64,000 bases of DNA from Acidovorax sp. Leaf160 (GTDB lineage: Bacteria; Pseudomonadota; Gammaproteobacteria; Burkholderiales; Burkholderiaceae_C), in contig NZ_LMOV01000023.1 of assembly GCF_001424265.1 (NCBI RefSeq), positions 236,768 to 300,767 on the forward strand, written 5' to 3'. Position 1 is the stretch's first letter; every line of letters begins with the position of its first letter. The translations under genes were made by a program, and so were the position numbers. The notes below the pieces were generated by a model. It was not told the DNA's origin, did not search any database, and was given only the letters and a program-made list of their open reading frames with translations. Positions 17,931-27,754 of this stretch are shown one piece after another.

Positions 17931-19427
17931 ATGTCCACCGCTTCCCCCGCCGTCCACCCGGTCGATCAGCACCTGCCCGCCGGCCAGCTCACCGCCCTGG
18001 GCCTGCAGCATGTGCTGGTGATGTATGCAGGCGCGGTGGCCGTGCCGCTCATCATCGGCCGCGCGCTCAATCTCACGCCCGACCTGGTGGCCAAGCTCAT
18101 CTCGGCCGACCTGTTCTGCTGCGGGCTCGTCACACTGATCCAGGCGCTGGGCGCCACGCGCTGGTTCGGCGTGCAGCTGCCCGTGATGATGGGCGTGACC
18201 TTCGCGGCGGTGGCGCCCATGGTGTCGATGGCGCAGTCCACCGCCGGGCCGGCCGGCGCGGGGCTGATCTTCGGCTCGGTGATCGGCGCGGGGGTGGTGT
18301 CCATCCTGATCGCGCCGCTCATCAGCCGCATGCTGCGCTTCTTCCCGCCGGTGGTCACGGGCACCATCATCGCGGTGATCGGCATCAGCCTGATGCGCGT
18401 GGGCATCAACTGGATCTTCGGCAACCCGGTGGGGCCCACGGCGCCGGCCGTGGTCAACCCCGACCATGTGAAGTGGCTGGCCGAAGCGCAGGCCGCGGCC
18501 GGCGCGCCGGGGTCTTCGCTGCCGCCGGTGCCGAAAGGCTTCGCGGTGGTGCCCACCGTGCCCAACCCCCGCTACGGCGACCTGACGGGCGTGGGCATCT
18601 CGGCGCTGGTGCTGCTGTCCATCCTGCTGATCTCCAAGTTCGCCCGGGGTTTCGTGGCCAACATCTCGGTGCTGCTCGGTATCTGCATCGGCGGCGTAGC
18701 CGCCACCGCCATGGGCCTGATGAGCTTCGAGAAGGTGGCCAGGGCGCAGTGGTTCGACCTGGTGCTGCCCTTCGAGATCGCCCTGCCGATCTTCGACCCG
18801 GTGCTGATCCTCACCATGACGCTGGTGATGGTCGTGGTGATGATCGAATCCACCGGCATGTTCCTGGCCCTGGGCGAGATGACCGACCGCAAGATCGACC
18901 AGGCGGCGCTGACGCGCGGGCTGCGCACCGATGGGCTGGGCACGCTGATCGGCGGCATCTTCAACACCTTTCCGTACACGAGCTTCTCCCAGAATGTCGG
19001 GCTGGTGGCGGTGACGGGCGTCAAGAGCCGCTTCGTCTGCGTGGCGGGCGGGCTCATCCTGATCCTGCTGGGCCTGCTGCCCAAGATGGCGGCGCTGGTC
19101 GAATCGCTGCCCACCGTGGTGCTGGGCGGCGCGGGGCTGGTGATGTTCGGCATGGTGGCGGCCACCGGCATCCGCATCCTGGGCGCGGTGGACTTCAAAG
19201 GCAACCGCTTCAACGCGATGATCGTGGCGGTCTCCATCGGCGTCGGCATGGTGCCGCTGGTGGCGCCCAACTTCCGCCAATGGATGCCGCACTCTATTCA
19301 CCCGCTCATCGAATCCGGTATTCTGCTGGCCTCGATCACCGCCGTGCTCCTGAATGTCTTCTTCAATGGCGCCAGCCGCGACACCTCCGCGGCCGTGGAC
19401 GCTGCCCGGCAGGCCGACGCGCACTGA
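17931..19427 (+). CDS. NCS2-family xanthine/uracil permease
   Basis: The 498-residue protein has the NCS2 pattern of fourteen helices. Signature pieces: LGLQHVLVMYAGAVAVPLIIG at the start, QALGATRWFGVQLPVMMGVTF, the ESTGMFLALGEMTDRK segment with the substrate-site Glu, and NTFPYTSFSQNVGLVAVTGVKSR, the classical NAT motif region with Gln-Asn. It imports xanthine, urate or uracil with a proton. Context favours a purine. AAGGA at 17914-17918 fits ATG 17931. Operator half-sites lie just upstream and an FCD-GntR precedes it. Confidence 0.93.
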   Translation: MSTASPAVHPVDQHLPAGQLTALGLQHVLVMYAGAVAVPLIIGRALNLTPDLVAKLISADLFCCGLVTLIQALGATRWFGVQLPVMMGVTFAAVAPMVSMAQSTAGPAGAGLIFGSVIGAGVVSILIAPLISRMLRFFPPVVTGTIIAVIGISLMRVGINWIFGNPVGPTAPAVVNPDHVKWLAEAQAAAGAPGSSLPPVPKGFAVVPTVPNPRYGDLTGVGISALVLLSILLISKFARGFVANISVLLGICIGGVAATAMGLMSFEKVARAQWFDLVLPFEIALPIFDPVLILTMTLVMVVVMIESTGMFLALGEMTDRKIDQAALTRGLRTDGLGTLIGGIFNTFPYTSFSQNVGLVAVTGVKSRFVCVAGGLILILLGLLPKMAALVESLPTVVLGGAGLVMFGMVAATGIRILGAVDFKGNRFNAMIVAVSIGVGMVPLVAPNFRQWMPHSIHPLIESGILLASITAVLLNVFFNGASRDTSAAVDAARQADAH

Positions 19428-19632
19428 CGCCGGCCCGCGCCGCAGGACGAGCCCCGCACCGGGGTTCGCCGCATCCCGGCCGCCCCCGCGCCGCCCCGTG
19501 CACCGGGCGGCCGCAGGTCATGCGCACAACGCATGGGCCGAGGGTGGCACCGCCCAGGCACGGCGTTAAGCTCGACCGGCACCGCCTTTTCGTTCTCTGC
19601 ACCTTGCACCCAGCACCTTCTCGGGAATCCGT

Positions 19633-21939
19633 ATGACCCAGCAACTGTCCGCCGCCGAAGCGGCCCTGCGCGAAGCCGCACTCGAATACCACCGCAGCCC
19701 CGTGCGCGGCAAGATCTCCGTCACCCCCACCAAGCCCCTGTCCAACCAGCGCGACCTGTCGCTGGCCTACTCCCCCGGCGTGGCCTACCCGTGCCTGGAC
19801 ATCCAGGCCGACCCCTCGCTGGCTTTCGACTACACCTCCCGCGGCAACCTGGTCGGCGTGATCACCAACGGCACGGCCGTGCTGGGCCTGGGCGACATCG
19901 GCCCGCTGGCCGGCAAGCCGGTGATGGAAGGCAAGGGGTGCCTGTTCAAGAAGTTCGCGGGCGTCGATGTGTTCGACATCGAGCTGGCCGAGCGCGACCC
20001 GGACAAGATCATCGACATCGTGGCCGCCCTGGAGCCCACGCTGGGCGGCATCAACCTGGAAGACATCAAGGCGCCCGAGTGCTTCTACATCGAGCGCGAG
20101 CTGTCCAAGCGCATGAACATCCCGGTGTTCCATGACGACCAGCACGGCACGGCCATCATCTCCAGCGCCGCGCTGCTCAACGGCCTGGAACTGGTGGGCA
20201 AGGACATCGGCGCCGTCAAGGTCGCCGTCTCCGGCGCCGGTGCCGCCGCCATCGCCTGCCTGGACGTGATGGTGGGCCTGGGCGTGAAGCGCGAGAACAT
20301 CTACGTGGTCGATTCCAAGGGCGTGATCCACGAGGGCCGCGGCCCGCTGGACGAATCCAAGGCCCGCTACGCGCAGCAGACCGACGCCCGCACCCTGGCC
20401 GACGTGGTGAACGGCGCCGACGTGTTCCTGGGCTGCTCGGCCCCTGGCGTGCTGACGGCCGAGATGGTCAAGACCATGGCGGACAAGCCGATCATCCTGG
20501 CGCTGGCCAACCCCGAGCCCGAGATCCGCCCGGAACTCGCCAAGGCCATCCGCCCCGACTGCATCATCGCCACCGGCCGTTCGGACTATCCGAACCAGGT
20601 GAACAACGTGCTGTGCTTCCCCTACATCTTCCGCGGCGCGCTCGACTGCGGCGCGACGAAGATCACCGAAGCCATGAAGCTCGCCTGCGTGCGCGAGATC
20701 GCCGACCTGGCCAAGGCCGAGATGAGCGACGAGGTGGCTGCGGCCTATGCGGGCCAGGAACTGTCCTTCGGCCCCGACTACCTGATCCCCACGCCCTTCG
20801 ATGCGCGCCTGATCCTGCGCATCGCCCCGGCCGTGGCCAAGGCCGCGCAGGAGTCGGGCGTGGCCACGCGCCCCATCGAGGACTACGCCGCCTACCGCGA
20901 AAGCCTGACCCGCTTCGTCTACCAGACCAGCATGTTCATGCGCCCCGTGTTCGCCGCCGCCAAGGCCGCGCCCCAGCGCGTGGCCTATGCCGAGGGCGAG
21001 GACGACCGCGTGCTGCGCGCCGCCCAGGTGGCGGTCGATGACGGCCTGGCCAAGCCCATCCTGATCGGCCGCCCCGCCGTGATCGAGATGCGCATCAAGA
21101 AGGCCGGCCTGCGCATCCAGCCGGGCCGCGACGTGGAGATCTGCGACCCTGAGGACGACCCGCGCTTCCGCCAGTACTGGGAGGCGTATCACGCCCTCAT
21201 GGGCCGCGACGGCATCACGCCCGACACCGCGAAGGCGGCCGTGCGCCGCTCCAACACGCTGATCGGCGCGCTGATGGTGCACCTGGGCGACGCCGACGCG
21301 CTGCTGTGCGGGCTGGTGGGCCGCTTCGACAACCACCTGGACCACATCCGCCACGTCATCGGCCTGAAGGACGGCACGCCCGGCTTCGCCACCGTGAACG
21401 CGCTGATGCTCGACCAGCACACGCTGTTCATCGCCGACACCTACATCAACGAGGACCCCACGGCCGAACAGCTGGCCGGCATCGCGCAGCTGGCGGCCGA
21501 AGAGGTGCAGCGCTTCGGCCTGCCGCCCAAGGTGGCCTTCCTGTCGCACTCCAACTACGGCTCTTCCACGCGCCCCTCGGCGCGCAAGATGCGTGCCGCG
21601 CGCGACCTGTTCAAGGCCGCCACGCCGGACATCGAATGCGACGGCGAAATGCACGGCGATGCGGCGCTGTCGGAAAGCGTGCGCCAGAAGTCGCTGATCG
21701 AAACCACGCTGGAAGGCGCGGCCAACGTGCTGATCTGCCCCAACCTGGACGCCGCGAACATTCTGTTCAACGTGCTGAAGACCACCGGCAGCCACGGCAC
21801 CACCATCGGCCCGATCCTGCTGGGCGCCGCCGCCTCCGCGCATGTGCTGACGCCTTCTTCCACCGTGCGCCGGGTGGTCAACATGACGGCCCTGGCCGCA
21901 GCCAACGCCGCGGCGGACAAGCTGCGGCGCGCCGGCTGA
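19633..21939 (+). CDS. maeB: NADP-dependent malic enzyme fused to phosphotransacetylase-like domain
   Basis: The 768-residue protein has the MaeB architecture. Residues 1 to about 430 form malic enzyme ([34 protein letters not shown], a Rossmann loop [21 protein letters not shown]). Residues about 440-765 resemble phosphate acetyltransferase ([39 protein letters not shown]), which in MaeB is regulatory and binds acetyl-CoA. It decarboxylates malate to pyruvate with NADPH. Malate can arise from glyoxylate plus acetyl-CoA, so it is metabolically compatible with purine breakdown, but it is a housekeeping gene with its own terminator. Confidence 0.95.
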   Translation: MTQQLSAAEAALREAALEYHRSPVRGKISVTPTKPLSNQRDLSLAYSPGVAYPCLDIQADPSLAFDYTSRGNLVGVITNGTAVLGLGDIGPLAGKPVMEGKGCLFKKFAGVDVFDIELAERDPDKIIDIVAALEPTLGGINLEDIKAPECFYIERELSKRMNIPVFHDDQHGTAIISSAALLNGLELVGKDIGAVKVAVSGAGAAAIACLDVMVGLGVKRENIYVVDSKGVIHEGRGPLDESKARYAQQTDARTLADVVNGADVFLGCSAPGVLTAEMVKTMADKPIILALANPEPEIRPELAKAIRPDCIIATGRSDYPNQVNNVLCFPYIFRGALDCGATKITEAMKLACVREIADLAKAEMSDEVAAAYAGQELSFGPDYLIPTPFDARLILRIAPAVAKAAQESGVATRPIEDYAAYRESLTRFVYQTSMFMRPVFAAAKAAPQRVAYAEGEDDRVLRAAQVAVDDGLAKPILIGRPAVIEMRIKKAGLRIQPGRDVEICDPEDDPRFRQYWEAYHALMGRDGITPDTAKAAVRRSNTLIGALMVHLGDADALLCGLVGRFDNHLDHIRHVIGLKDGTPGFATVNALMLDQHTLFIADTYINEDPTAEQLAGIAQLAAEEVQRFGLPPKVAFLSHSNYGSSTRPSARKMRAARDLFKAATPDIECDGEMHGDAALSESVRQKSLIETTLEGAANVLICPNLDAANILFNVLKTTGSHGTTIGPILLGAAASAHVLTPSSTVRRVVNMTALAAANAAADKLRRAG

Positions 21940-22020
21940 TCGCTGGCCGATCGCCGGATGGCGGGCAGGTCCCGCCGCTTGCCTGCCCGCCGGGTGCCTA
22001 GCCCCGGCCGACCCACTCCC

Positions 22021-22044
22021 ACGCCGCGTCATCGCGGCGTTTTT
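22021..22044 (+). terminator. Intrinsic terminator after maeB
   Basis: CGCCGCG (22022-22028), loop TCAT, CGCGGCG (22033-22039), then TTTTT. Confidence 0.85.
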
Positions 22045-22114
22045 CATGGCGTAAGCCCGCTTGCACCAGTTTGGTGAGCGCACCATCATCCTTGCCACAA
22101 GGAGATGGCCCCTT

Positions 22115-22127
22115 CTGTATACAAAAA
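22115..22127. promoter_or_regulatory. GTATAC operator before the NMT1-type ABC operon
   Basis: CTGTATACAAAAA contains TGTATACA followed by an A-run, like the right side of the 14269 site. It lies about 90 bp before the binding-protein ATG and ties this transporter to the purine regulon. Confidence 0.6.
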
Positions 22128-22215
22128 CGGGCATCGATCTTGCGAACCCCCATGGGATGGCGCGCCCCGCTGCGGCCGCGCTCCTCCCACGCTCACGACT
22201 GAACGGAGTTCCCGC

Positions 22216-23247
22216 ATGAACAAACGATCCCTGCTGCAAGCCGCCCTGGCCCTCGCCTGCTCCGGCGCCTTCTCCCTGGCCCACGCGCAGACGCCTACGC
22301 CGATCAAGTTCCAGCTCGACTGGCGTTTCGAGGGCCCTTCGGCCTTCTTCCTGCTGCCCACGGCCAAGGGCTACTTCAAGGACGCCGGCCTCAACGTGAC
22401 GGTGGATGCGGGCAACGGCTCGGGCGGCGCGGTGCAGCGCGTGGCCTCCGGCGCCTATGACATGGGCTTCGCCGATCTGGCGGCGGTGATGGAATTCCAC
22501 GCCAACAACCCCGACGCGCAGAACAAGCCCGTGGCGGTGATGATGGTCTACAACAACACGCCCGCGTCGGTGATGGCGCTGAAGAAAAGCGGCATCGCCA
22601 AGCCCGCCGACCTGGCCGGCAAGAAGATGGGCGCGCCGGTGTTCGACGCCGGCCGCCGCGCCTTCCCGATCTTCGCCAAGGCCAACGGCGTGGGCAACGT
22701 GCAGTGGATCGCCATGGACCCGCCGCTGCGCGAAACCATGCTGGTGCGCGGCGACGTGGACGCGATCACCGGCTTCACCTTCACCTCGCTGCTGAACCTG
22801 GAAGCACGCGGCGCCAAGGCCAGCGACGTGGTCGTGCTGCCCTACCCCGACTACGGCGTGAAGCTCTACGGCAACGTGATCATCGCCAGCCCCAAGCTGG
22901 TCAAGGAGAACCCCGAAGCCATCAAGGCGTTCCTGAAGGCTTTCACCAAGGGCGCCAAGGAAGTCATCGCCAACCCGGGCGCCGCCATCGCCCACGTGAA
23001 GGAGCGCGACGGCATCGTCAACACACAGCTGGAAACGCGCCGCCTGCAGCTGGCCATCGACACCGTCATCAACAGCCCCGACGCACGCGCCGAAGGCTTC
23101 GGCCAGACCAAGCCGCAGCGGCTGGCGCTGATGGCCTCGCAGGTGTCCGACACCTTCGCCACCAAGTCGCGCGTGAATGCTGACGCAGTGTGGAACGGCA
23201 GCTTCCTGCCCCCGGCGGCCGACCTGAACATCCTGCCGCGCAAGTGA
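22216..23247 (+). CDS. NMT1/THI5-type ABC transporter substrate-binding protein
   Basis: The precursor has 343 residues. A Sec signal peptide ends at about AHAQ (residue 23). The mature part has the type-II binding-protein fold of the NMT1/SsuA group: IKFQLDWRFEGPSAFFL, KGYFKDAGLNV, VASGAYDMGFADLAA and KMGAPVFDAGRRAF. ATG 22216 follows GGAG. ATPase and permease genes follow, separated by 195 bp that contain repeat R4. Members bind pyrimidine precursors, sulfonates, hydantoins, purines or riboflavin. The GTATAC site and the purine setting suggest a nucleobase or its breakdown product. A paralog lies at 48021. Confidence 0.85.
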   Translation: MNKRSLLQAALALACSGAFSLAHAQTPTPIKFQLDWRFEGPSAFFLLPTAKGYFKDAGLNVTVDAGNGSGGAVQRVASGAYDMGFADLAAVMEFHANNPDAQNKPVAVMMVYNNTPASVMALKKSGIAKPADLAGKKMGAPVFDAGRRAFPIFAKANGVGNVQWIAMDPPLRETMLVRGDVDAITGFTFTSLLNLEARGAKASDVVVLPYPDYGVKLYGNVIIASPKLVKENPEAIKAFLKAFTKGAKEVIANPGAAIAHVKERDGIVNTQLETRRLQLAIDTVINSPDARAEGFGQTKPQRLALMASQVSDTFATKSRVNADAVWNGSFLPPAADLNILPRK

Positions 23248-23371
23248 GCCGGGCGAGCGGCACGGCCTGCGTGCACGGCGCGGGCGGGCCTGCCGCCCGC
23301 AGCGGGCACGGCACCGGCCGGATGCGCGGGCACGGTCTGCCGGCCATCGTGCTCGCCGCACCGTGCTGCGC

Positions 23372-23436
23372 TTATTTTGCTATTATTTTAATAGCTAAAC
23401 GCCCTTGTACATCAAGCGCGGGAAGCCATTTTCATT
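23372..23436 (+). repeat. Dispersed short intergenic repeat, copy R4
   Basis: ATAGCTA, 22 nt ending in GCGC, then GGGAAGCCATTTTCAT. The best preserved copy with its flanks; it separates the binding protein from the ATPase gene and ends 7 bp before the ATPase start. Confidence 0.65.
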
Positions 23437-23442
23437 CATATC

Positions 23443-24267
23443 ATGCTGGCTGAAGACTCCTATTTCGTGGACTTCCGTGACGTCTGGCTCGCCTACAACG
23501 ACGAGCTGCTCGCACAGAACCACTTCGCCGTGGAAGCCATCGACCTGCAGGTGCGGCGGGGTGAATTCATCGCCATCGTCGGGCCCTCGGGCTGCGGCAA
23601 GTCCACCTTCATGAAGCTGGCCACCGGCCTCAAGATGCCCTCGATGGGCAAGATCCGCATCGACGGGCAGCCGGTAACGGGCCCGCTGAAGATCTCCGGC
23701 ATGGCGTTCCAGGCGCCTTCGCTGCTGCCCTGGCGCACCACGGTCGACAACGTGCTGCTGCCGCTCGAGATCGTCGAGCCCCACCGCAGCCAGTTCAAGG
23801 CCCGCCGCAAGGAATACGTGGCCCGCGCCCGCGCCCTGCTGCAGAAGGTGGGCCTGGGCGGCTATGAAGACAAGTTCCCGTGGCAGCTCTCGGGCGGCAT
23901 GCAGCAGCGGGCCAGCATCTGCCGCGCCCTCATCCACGAGCCCAAGATGCTGCTGCTGGACGAGCCCTTCGGCGCGCTCGACGCGTTCACCCGCGAGGAG
24001 CTCTGGTGCATCCTGCGCGACCTGCAGGCCGAGCAGCAGTTCAACGTCATCCTCGTCACGCACGACCTGCGCGAGAGCGTGTTCCTGGCCGACACCGTGT
24101 ATGTGATGAGCAAGAGCCCCGGCCGCTTCGTCGTCAGGCGCGACATCGAGCTGCCGCGCCCGCGCGAGCTGGAACTGACCTACACCAAGGAATTCACCGA
24201 CATCGTGCTGGAGCTGCGCGGCCACATCGGTGCGCTGCGCAAGACCGGCGGGGAGATTACCCAGTGA
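23443..24267 (+). CDS. ABC transporter ATPase (NMT1/SsuB/TauB type)
   Basis: The 274-residue cytoplasmic ATPase has Walker A GPSGCGKST (47-55), a Q-loop in MAFQAPSLLPW, signature LSGGMQQRA, Walker B MLLLDEPFGALD and the switch His in LVTHDLRES. The C-terminal extension after the switch is typical of nitrate/sulfonate/taurine-type importers. It pairs with the permease that starts inside its stop codon and with the binding protein upstream. The start lies right after repeat R4 with no strong ribosome site, so its expression level may depend on the repeat-bearing leader. Confidence 0.92.
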   Translation: MLAEDSYFVDFRDVWLAYNDELLAQNHFAVEAIDLQVRRGEFIAIVGPSGCGKSTFMKLATGLKMPSMGKIRIDGQPVTGPLKISGMAFQAPSLLPWRTTVDNVLLPLEIVEPHRSQFKARRKEYVARARALLQKVGLGGYEDKFPWQLSGGMQQRASICRALIHEPKMLLLDEPFGALDAFTREELWCILRDLQAEQQFNVILVTHDLRESVFLADTVYVMSKSPGRFVVRRDIELPRPRELELTYTKEFTDIVLELRGHIGALRKTGGEITQ

Positions 24268-25046
24268 GCATGACCGTCCAACACCGAAAGCAGGTCGAGC
24301 GCTGGTCGCCGTGGGTGCTGCTGTTCACCGTCATCGTGCTGTGGCAGGTCATCTGCTCGGCCTTCGACGTCTCCGAATTCATCTTCCCGAGTCCGCTGGC
24401 CATCTGGAACCAGTTCGTCGAATTCAAGTGGATCATCGCCGGCCATGCCTGGCGCACCTTCTGGGTGACGATGGCGGGCTTTGGCATCGCCATCGTCGTG
24501 GGGGTGCTGCTGGGCTTTCTGATCGGCTCTTCACGCCTGGCGTATGCCGCCGTCTATCCGCTGATGACCGCCTTCAACGCCTTGCCGAAGGCCGCCTTCG
24601 TGCCCATCCTGGTGGTGTGGTTCGGCATCGGCGTGGGGCCGGCCATCCTGACGGCGTTCCTCATCAGCTTCTTCCCGATCATGGTGAACATCGCCACCGG
24701 CCTGGCGACGCTGGAGCCCGAGCTGGAAGACGTGCTGCGCGTGCTGGGCGCCAAGCGCTGGGACGTGCTGGTGAAGGTGGGCATGCCGCGTTCCCTGCCC
24801 TACTTCTACGGCTCGCTCAAGGTGGCCATCACCCTGGCCTTCGTCGGCACCACGGTGAGCGAGATGACCGCCGCCAACGAGGGCATCGGCTACCTGCTGA
24901 TCTCCGCCGGATCGTCCATGCAGATGGGCCTGGCCTTTGCCGGCCTGATGGTGGTGGGTGCGATGGCGATGGTGATGTACGAGCTCTTCAGCGTGCTGGA
25001 AAAGCACACCACCGGCTGGGCGCACCGGGGTTCGCAGGGCGGCTGA
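24264..25046 (+). CDS. ABC transporter permease (NMT1/SsuC type)
   Basis: The 260-residue protein has about six helices and the coupling-helix EAA-like loop (EPELEDVLRVLGAKRWDVLVKVGMP). GTG 24264 overlaps the ATPase stop (GTGA) and lies 8 nt after GGGGAG; an ATG at 24270 is the alternative and gives 258 residues. It forms the membrane pore as a homodimer with the ATPase at 23443. It is the last gene of the operon; no clear terminator follows. Confidence 0.9.
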   Translation: MSMTVQHRKQVERWSPWVLLFTVIVLWQVICSAFDVSEFIFPSPLAIWNQFVEFKWIIAGHAWRTFWVTMAGFGIAIVVGVLLGFLIGSSRLAYAAVYPLMTAFNALPKAAFVPILVVWFGIGVGPAILTAFLISFFPIMVNIATGLATLEPELEDVLRVLGAKRWDVLVKVGMPRSLPYFYGSLKVAITLAFVGTTVSEMTAANEGIGYLLISAGSSMQMGLAFAGLMVVGAMAMVMYELFSVLEKHTTGWAHRGSQGG

Positions 25047-25347
25047 AAGCCCGAGCAAATCATGCGGTGGGGCACTGCGCGCCGCCCCGCCCACCGGCCC
25101 CACGCCCTGGCGGCACGGGGCAGCACAGGGCGCCACGCGGCCAGTGCGAACCTCCGGGCCACCCCGGCCCGGCGCAAACCCGAGACGCACGCAGCCACCG
25201 TGTCGGCCGCCGCCGCGTCTTGCCATCAGGCTGCCTGTCAGACAGGCGTGGACGCGCCATTTGGCGGGTAACCTGACCTGACCGGTCCCTGCGGGGACGT
25301 TCAGGAGAACCCCATGCACCAGCGCGGCGACGCATCGAGAGCGTCCC
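25047..25347. other. 301-bp gap before the YdeP-type oxidoreductase
   Basis: No gene of normal size. It has the odd palindrome GCCTGTCAGACAGGC (25233-25247), GACCGGTCC-type symmetry near 25280 and a 14-codon reading frame (25314-25358) with an excellent ribosome site that overlaps the next start. Confidence 0.5.
25233..25247. promoter_or_regulatory. Palindrome GCCTGTCAGACAGGC
   Basis: Seven-base arms meet at a single A. It is about 100 bp before the oxidoreductase gene, the size and place of a repressor or activator site. The regulator is not identifiable. Confidence 0.45.
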
Positions 25348-25358
25348 ATGACCGATAA
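25314..25358 (+). CDS. Possible 14-codon leader peptide overlapping the oxidoreductase start
   Basis: ATG 25314 is 6 nt after AGGAG (25303-25307) and reads MHQRGDASRASHDR before TAA at 25356-25358, in a different frame from the main gene whose ATG is 25348. The main ATG has only a weak GAGAG site. The arrangement suggests translational coupling. It may also be a chance frame. Confidence 0.3.
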   Translation: MHQRGDASRASHDR

Positions 25359-27672
25359 CCTGCCCGCCCCGGGCCACGGCGCGGCCGACGCCGCCGCAGA
25401 CAGCGGACCACCCAGCGCTGGCGGCTGGGGCTCCATCAAGGCGGTCGCCGGCAGCCTGCTGCGCGACCGGCCCGGCATCGCCGTCGTGAAGGCGCTGGCG
25501 CTGCAGAACAAGCACGAGGGGTTCACCTGCTCCAGCTGCGCCTGGGCCAAGCCTGCGCATCCGCATGCGGCCGAATTCTGCGAAGCCGGCGCCAAGGCCA
25601 CGACCTGGGAGCTGACCGGCAAGCGGGCCGGCGCCGACTTCTTCGAGCGGCACACGCTGGCCGATCTGGCCGGCTGGTCCGACCACGCGCTGGAGGCGGC
25701 CGGCCGGCTGACGGTGCCGCTGCGCTACGACGCCTGCCTCGACCGCTACCGCGAGATATCGTGGGAAGAAGCCTTCGACGGCATCGGCCGCGAACTGCGG
25801 GCTCTGGAGCCCGATTCGGTAGTGTTCTACGCCTCCGGCCGCGCGTCGCTGGAAACCTCCTACCTCTGGCAGTTGTTCGCCCGGCTCTACGGCACCAACA
25901 ACCTGCCCGACAGCTCCAACATGTGCCACGAGAGCACCTCGGTCGGCCTGAAGAAATCCATCGGCTCGCCGGTCGGCACGGTGGACCTGGACGACTTCGA
26001 GCACTGCGACGCGATCTTCTTCTTCGGCCAGAACGTCGGTGTCTCCAGCCCGCGCATGCTGCACCCGCTGCAGGAGGCCCGCCAGCGCGGCGTGCCCATC
26101 GTCACCTTCAACCCGCTGCGGGAGAGCGGGCTGGTGGCCTTCAGCAACCCCCAGTCGCCGGTGGAGATGCTCACACCCGGCAGCACCGACATCAGCACGC
26201 AGTACCTGCAGGTGCGCCCGGGCGGCGACGTGGCGGCCCTGACCGGCCTGTGCAAATGCGTCATCGAGGCCGACGACGCCGCTCAGGCGGCAGGCGGCGC
26301 GCGGGTCATCGACGCTCAGTTCGTGGCCGAACACACGCAGGGCTATGACGCACTGGCGCAGGCGATGCGCGCGGCGTCGTGGGACGACATCGAACGCGAA
26401 TCGGGCCTGTCGCGCGCCAGCCTGGAGCAGGCCGCCCAGACCTACATGGGTGCCCAGCGCGTGATCGGGGTGTACGGCATGGGCCTGACCCAGCACCGGG
26501 AGGGCGTGCTCAACGTGCAGATGCTGGCCAACTGGCTGCTGCTGCGCGGCAACGTGGGCAAGCCCGGCGCGGGGCTCTGCCCGGTGCGCGGCCATTCCAA
26601 CGTGCAGGGCCAGCGCACGGTCGGCATCACCGAGAAGCCGGAACTGGCACCGCTGGACCAGCTCGCCCGGCAGTTCCAGTTCGAGCCGCCGCGCCACAAG
26701 GGCCTGGACACCGTGGGCGCCTGCCAGGGCGTGCTGGACGGCTCGGTGCGGGCGTTCCTGGGATTGGGCGGCAACTTCGTGCGCGCCGTGCCCGAGACCG
26801 CGCTGGTGGAAGCGGCCTGGCAGCGCCTGCGGCTGACCGTGCAGATCGCCACCAAGCTCAACCGCAGCCACGTCACGCGTGGCGAGGTCGCCTACCTGCT
26901 GCCCTGCCTGGGCCGGGTGGAGATCGACCGGCAAGCCACCGGCGAGCAGACGGTGTCCACCGAGGACTCCACGGGCGTCATGCACCCTTCGCGCGGCGTC
27001 GCCGAGCCGGCGGCGCCAACGCTCAGGTCCGAGCTGGCGATCGTCGCAGGCATCGCGCAGGCCACGCTGCCCCCGGACGGCACCGTGCCCTGGCAGGCGT
27101 GGACGGCCGACTATGCCCGCGTGCGCCGCGCCATCGCAGAGACCTTCCCCCATATCTTCCATGACTTCAACGAACGGCTGGCCACGCCGGGCGGCTTCGC
27201 GCGGCCCAACGCGGCACGCGAGCGCGTCTGGGAGACGGAGAGCGGAAAGGCCGTCTTCACGGCGCCGCACGGCATGAACGCCGACCCGGACGAAGTGCCC
27301 ACGCCCGTGCAGGGCGAGGTGCTGCGCCTCTTCACCATCCGCAGCGACGACCAGTTCAACACCACCATCTACAGCCTGGACGACCGCTTCCGCCGCATCG
27401 AGGGCAACCGGCGCGTGCTGCTCATGAACGCCCATGACATCGACCGGCTGGGCCTGCAGGCCGGCGCGCTGGTCACTGCCCGCACCGAGTGGCACCAGGA
27501 CGACGTGCGCCGCGAGGTGGCCGGCCTCACCGTGGTGGCCTACGACCTGCCGCAGGGATCGGTCGCCGGGTACTACCCGGAACTCAATTCCCTGATGCCG
27601 CTGAACCACCACGCCAAGGAAAGCCACGTGCCCGCGGCCAAGTCCATTCCGATCCGCGTGACGGCAGGCTGA
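25348..27672 (+). CDS. FdhF/YdeP-family molybdopterin oxidoreductase
   Basis: The 774-residue cytoplasmic protein has no signal peptide. It matches the YdeP group of the DMSO-reductase superfamily: CSSCAW with Cys61 and Cys64 and a third cysteine at 78, then the SSNMCHEST segment with Cys193 as possible molybdenum ligand, TFNPLRESG, YGMGLTQHREGVLN, and the C-terminal cofactor-binding barrel (MNAHDIDRLGLQAGALV, YYPELNSLMPLNHHAKES). Only three N-terminal cysteines are seen where formate dehydrogenases have four for an Fe-S cluster. YdeP is linked to acid resistance in E. coli, but no reaction is known. It probably forms a unit with the catalase-like gene 82 bp downstream. Confidence 0.88.
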   Translation: MTDNLPAPGHGAADAAADSGPPSAGGWGSIKAVAGSLLRDRPGIAVVKALALQNKHEGFTCSSCAWAKPAHPHAAEFCEAGAKATTWELTGKRAGADFFERHTLADLAGWSDHALEAAGRLTVPLRYDACLDRYREISWEEAFDGIGRELRALEPDSVVFYASGRASLETSYLWQLFARLYGTNNLPDSSNMCHESTSVGLKKSIGSPVGTVDLDDFEHCDAIFFFGQNVGVSSPRMLHPLQEARQRGVPIVTFNPLRESGLVAFSNPQSPVEMLTPGSTDISTQYLQVRPGGDVAALTGLCKCVIEADDAAQAAGGARVIDAQFVAEHTQGYDALAQAMRAASWDDIERESGLSRASLEQAAQTYMGAQRVIGVYGMGLTQHREGVLNVQMLANWLLLRGNVGKPGAGLCPVRGHSNVQGQRTVGITEKPELAPLDQLARQFQFEPPRHKGLDTVGACQGVLDGSVRAFLGLGGNFVRAVPETALVEAAWQRLRLTVQIATKLNRSHVTRGEVAYLLPCLGRVEIDRQATGEQTVSTEDSTGVMHPSRGVAEPAAPTLRSELAIVAGIAQATLPPDGTVPWQAWTADYARVRRAIAETFPHIFHDFNERLATPGGFARPNAARERVWETESGKAVFTAPHGMNADPDEVPTPVQGEVLRLFTIRSDDQFNTTIYSLDDRFRRIEGNRRVLLMNAHDIDRLGLQAGALVTARTEWHQDDVRREVAGLTVVAYDLPQGSVAGYYPELNSLMPLNHHAKESHVPAAKSIPIRVTAG

Positions 27673-27754
27673 TGCGGGGGCGCTCCGCCCGCCGGCTCTG
27701 CCCTTCCAAGCCCTTTCACTCTTTTCTCTCCACCGCTTCAGCCCGAGACCTCCC

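Noticed and set aside
22045..22215. NMT1-motif xanthine riboswitch before the binding-protein gene
   Set aside because: The gene family fits, but I could not recognise the conserved core or a clear two-stem fold. A covariance-model search would decide.
19363..23361. Very long open frame on the minus strand opposite maeB and the binding-protein gene
   Set aside because: It is His/Gly/Arg/Ala-rich with no family motif and mirrors the codon bias of the GC-rich plus-strand genes. Many similar antisense frames occur throughout the window.
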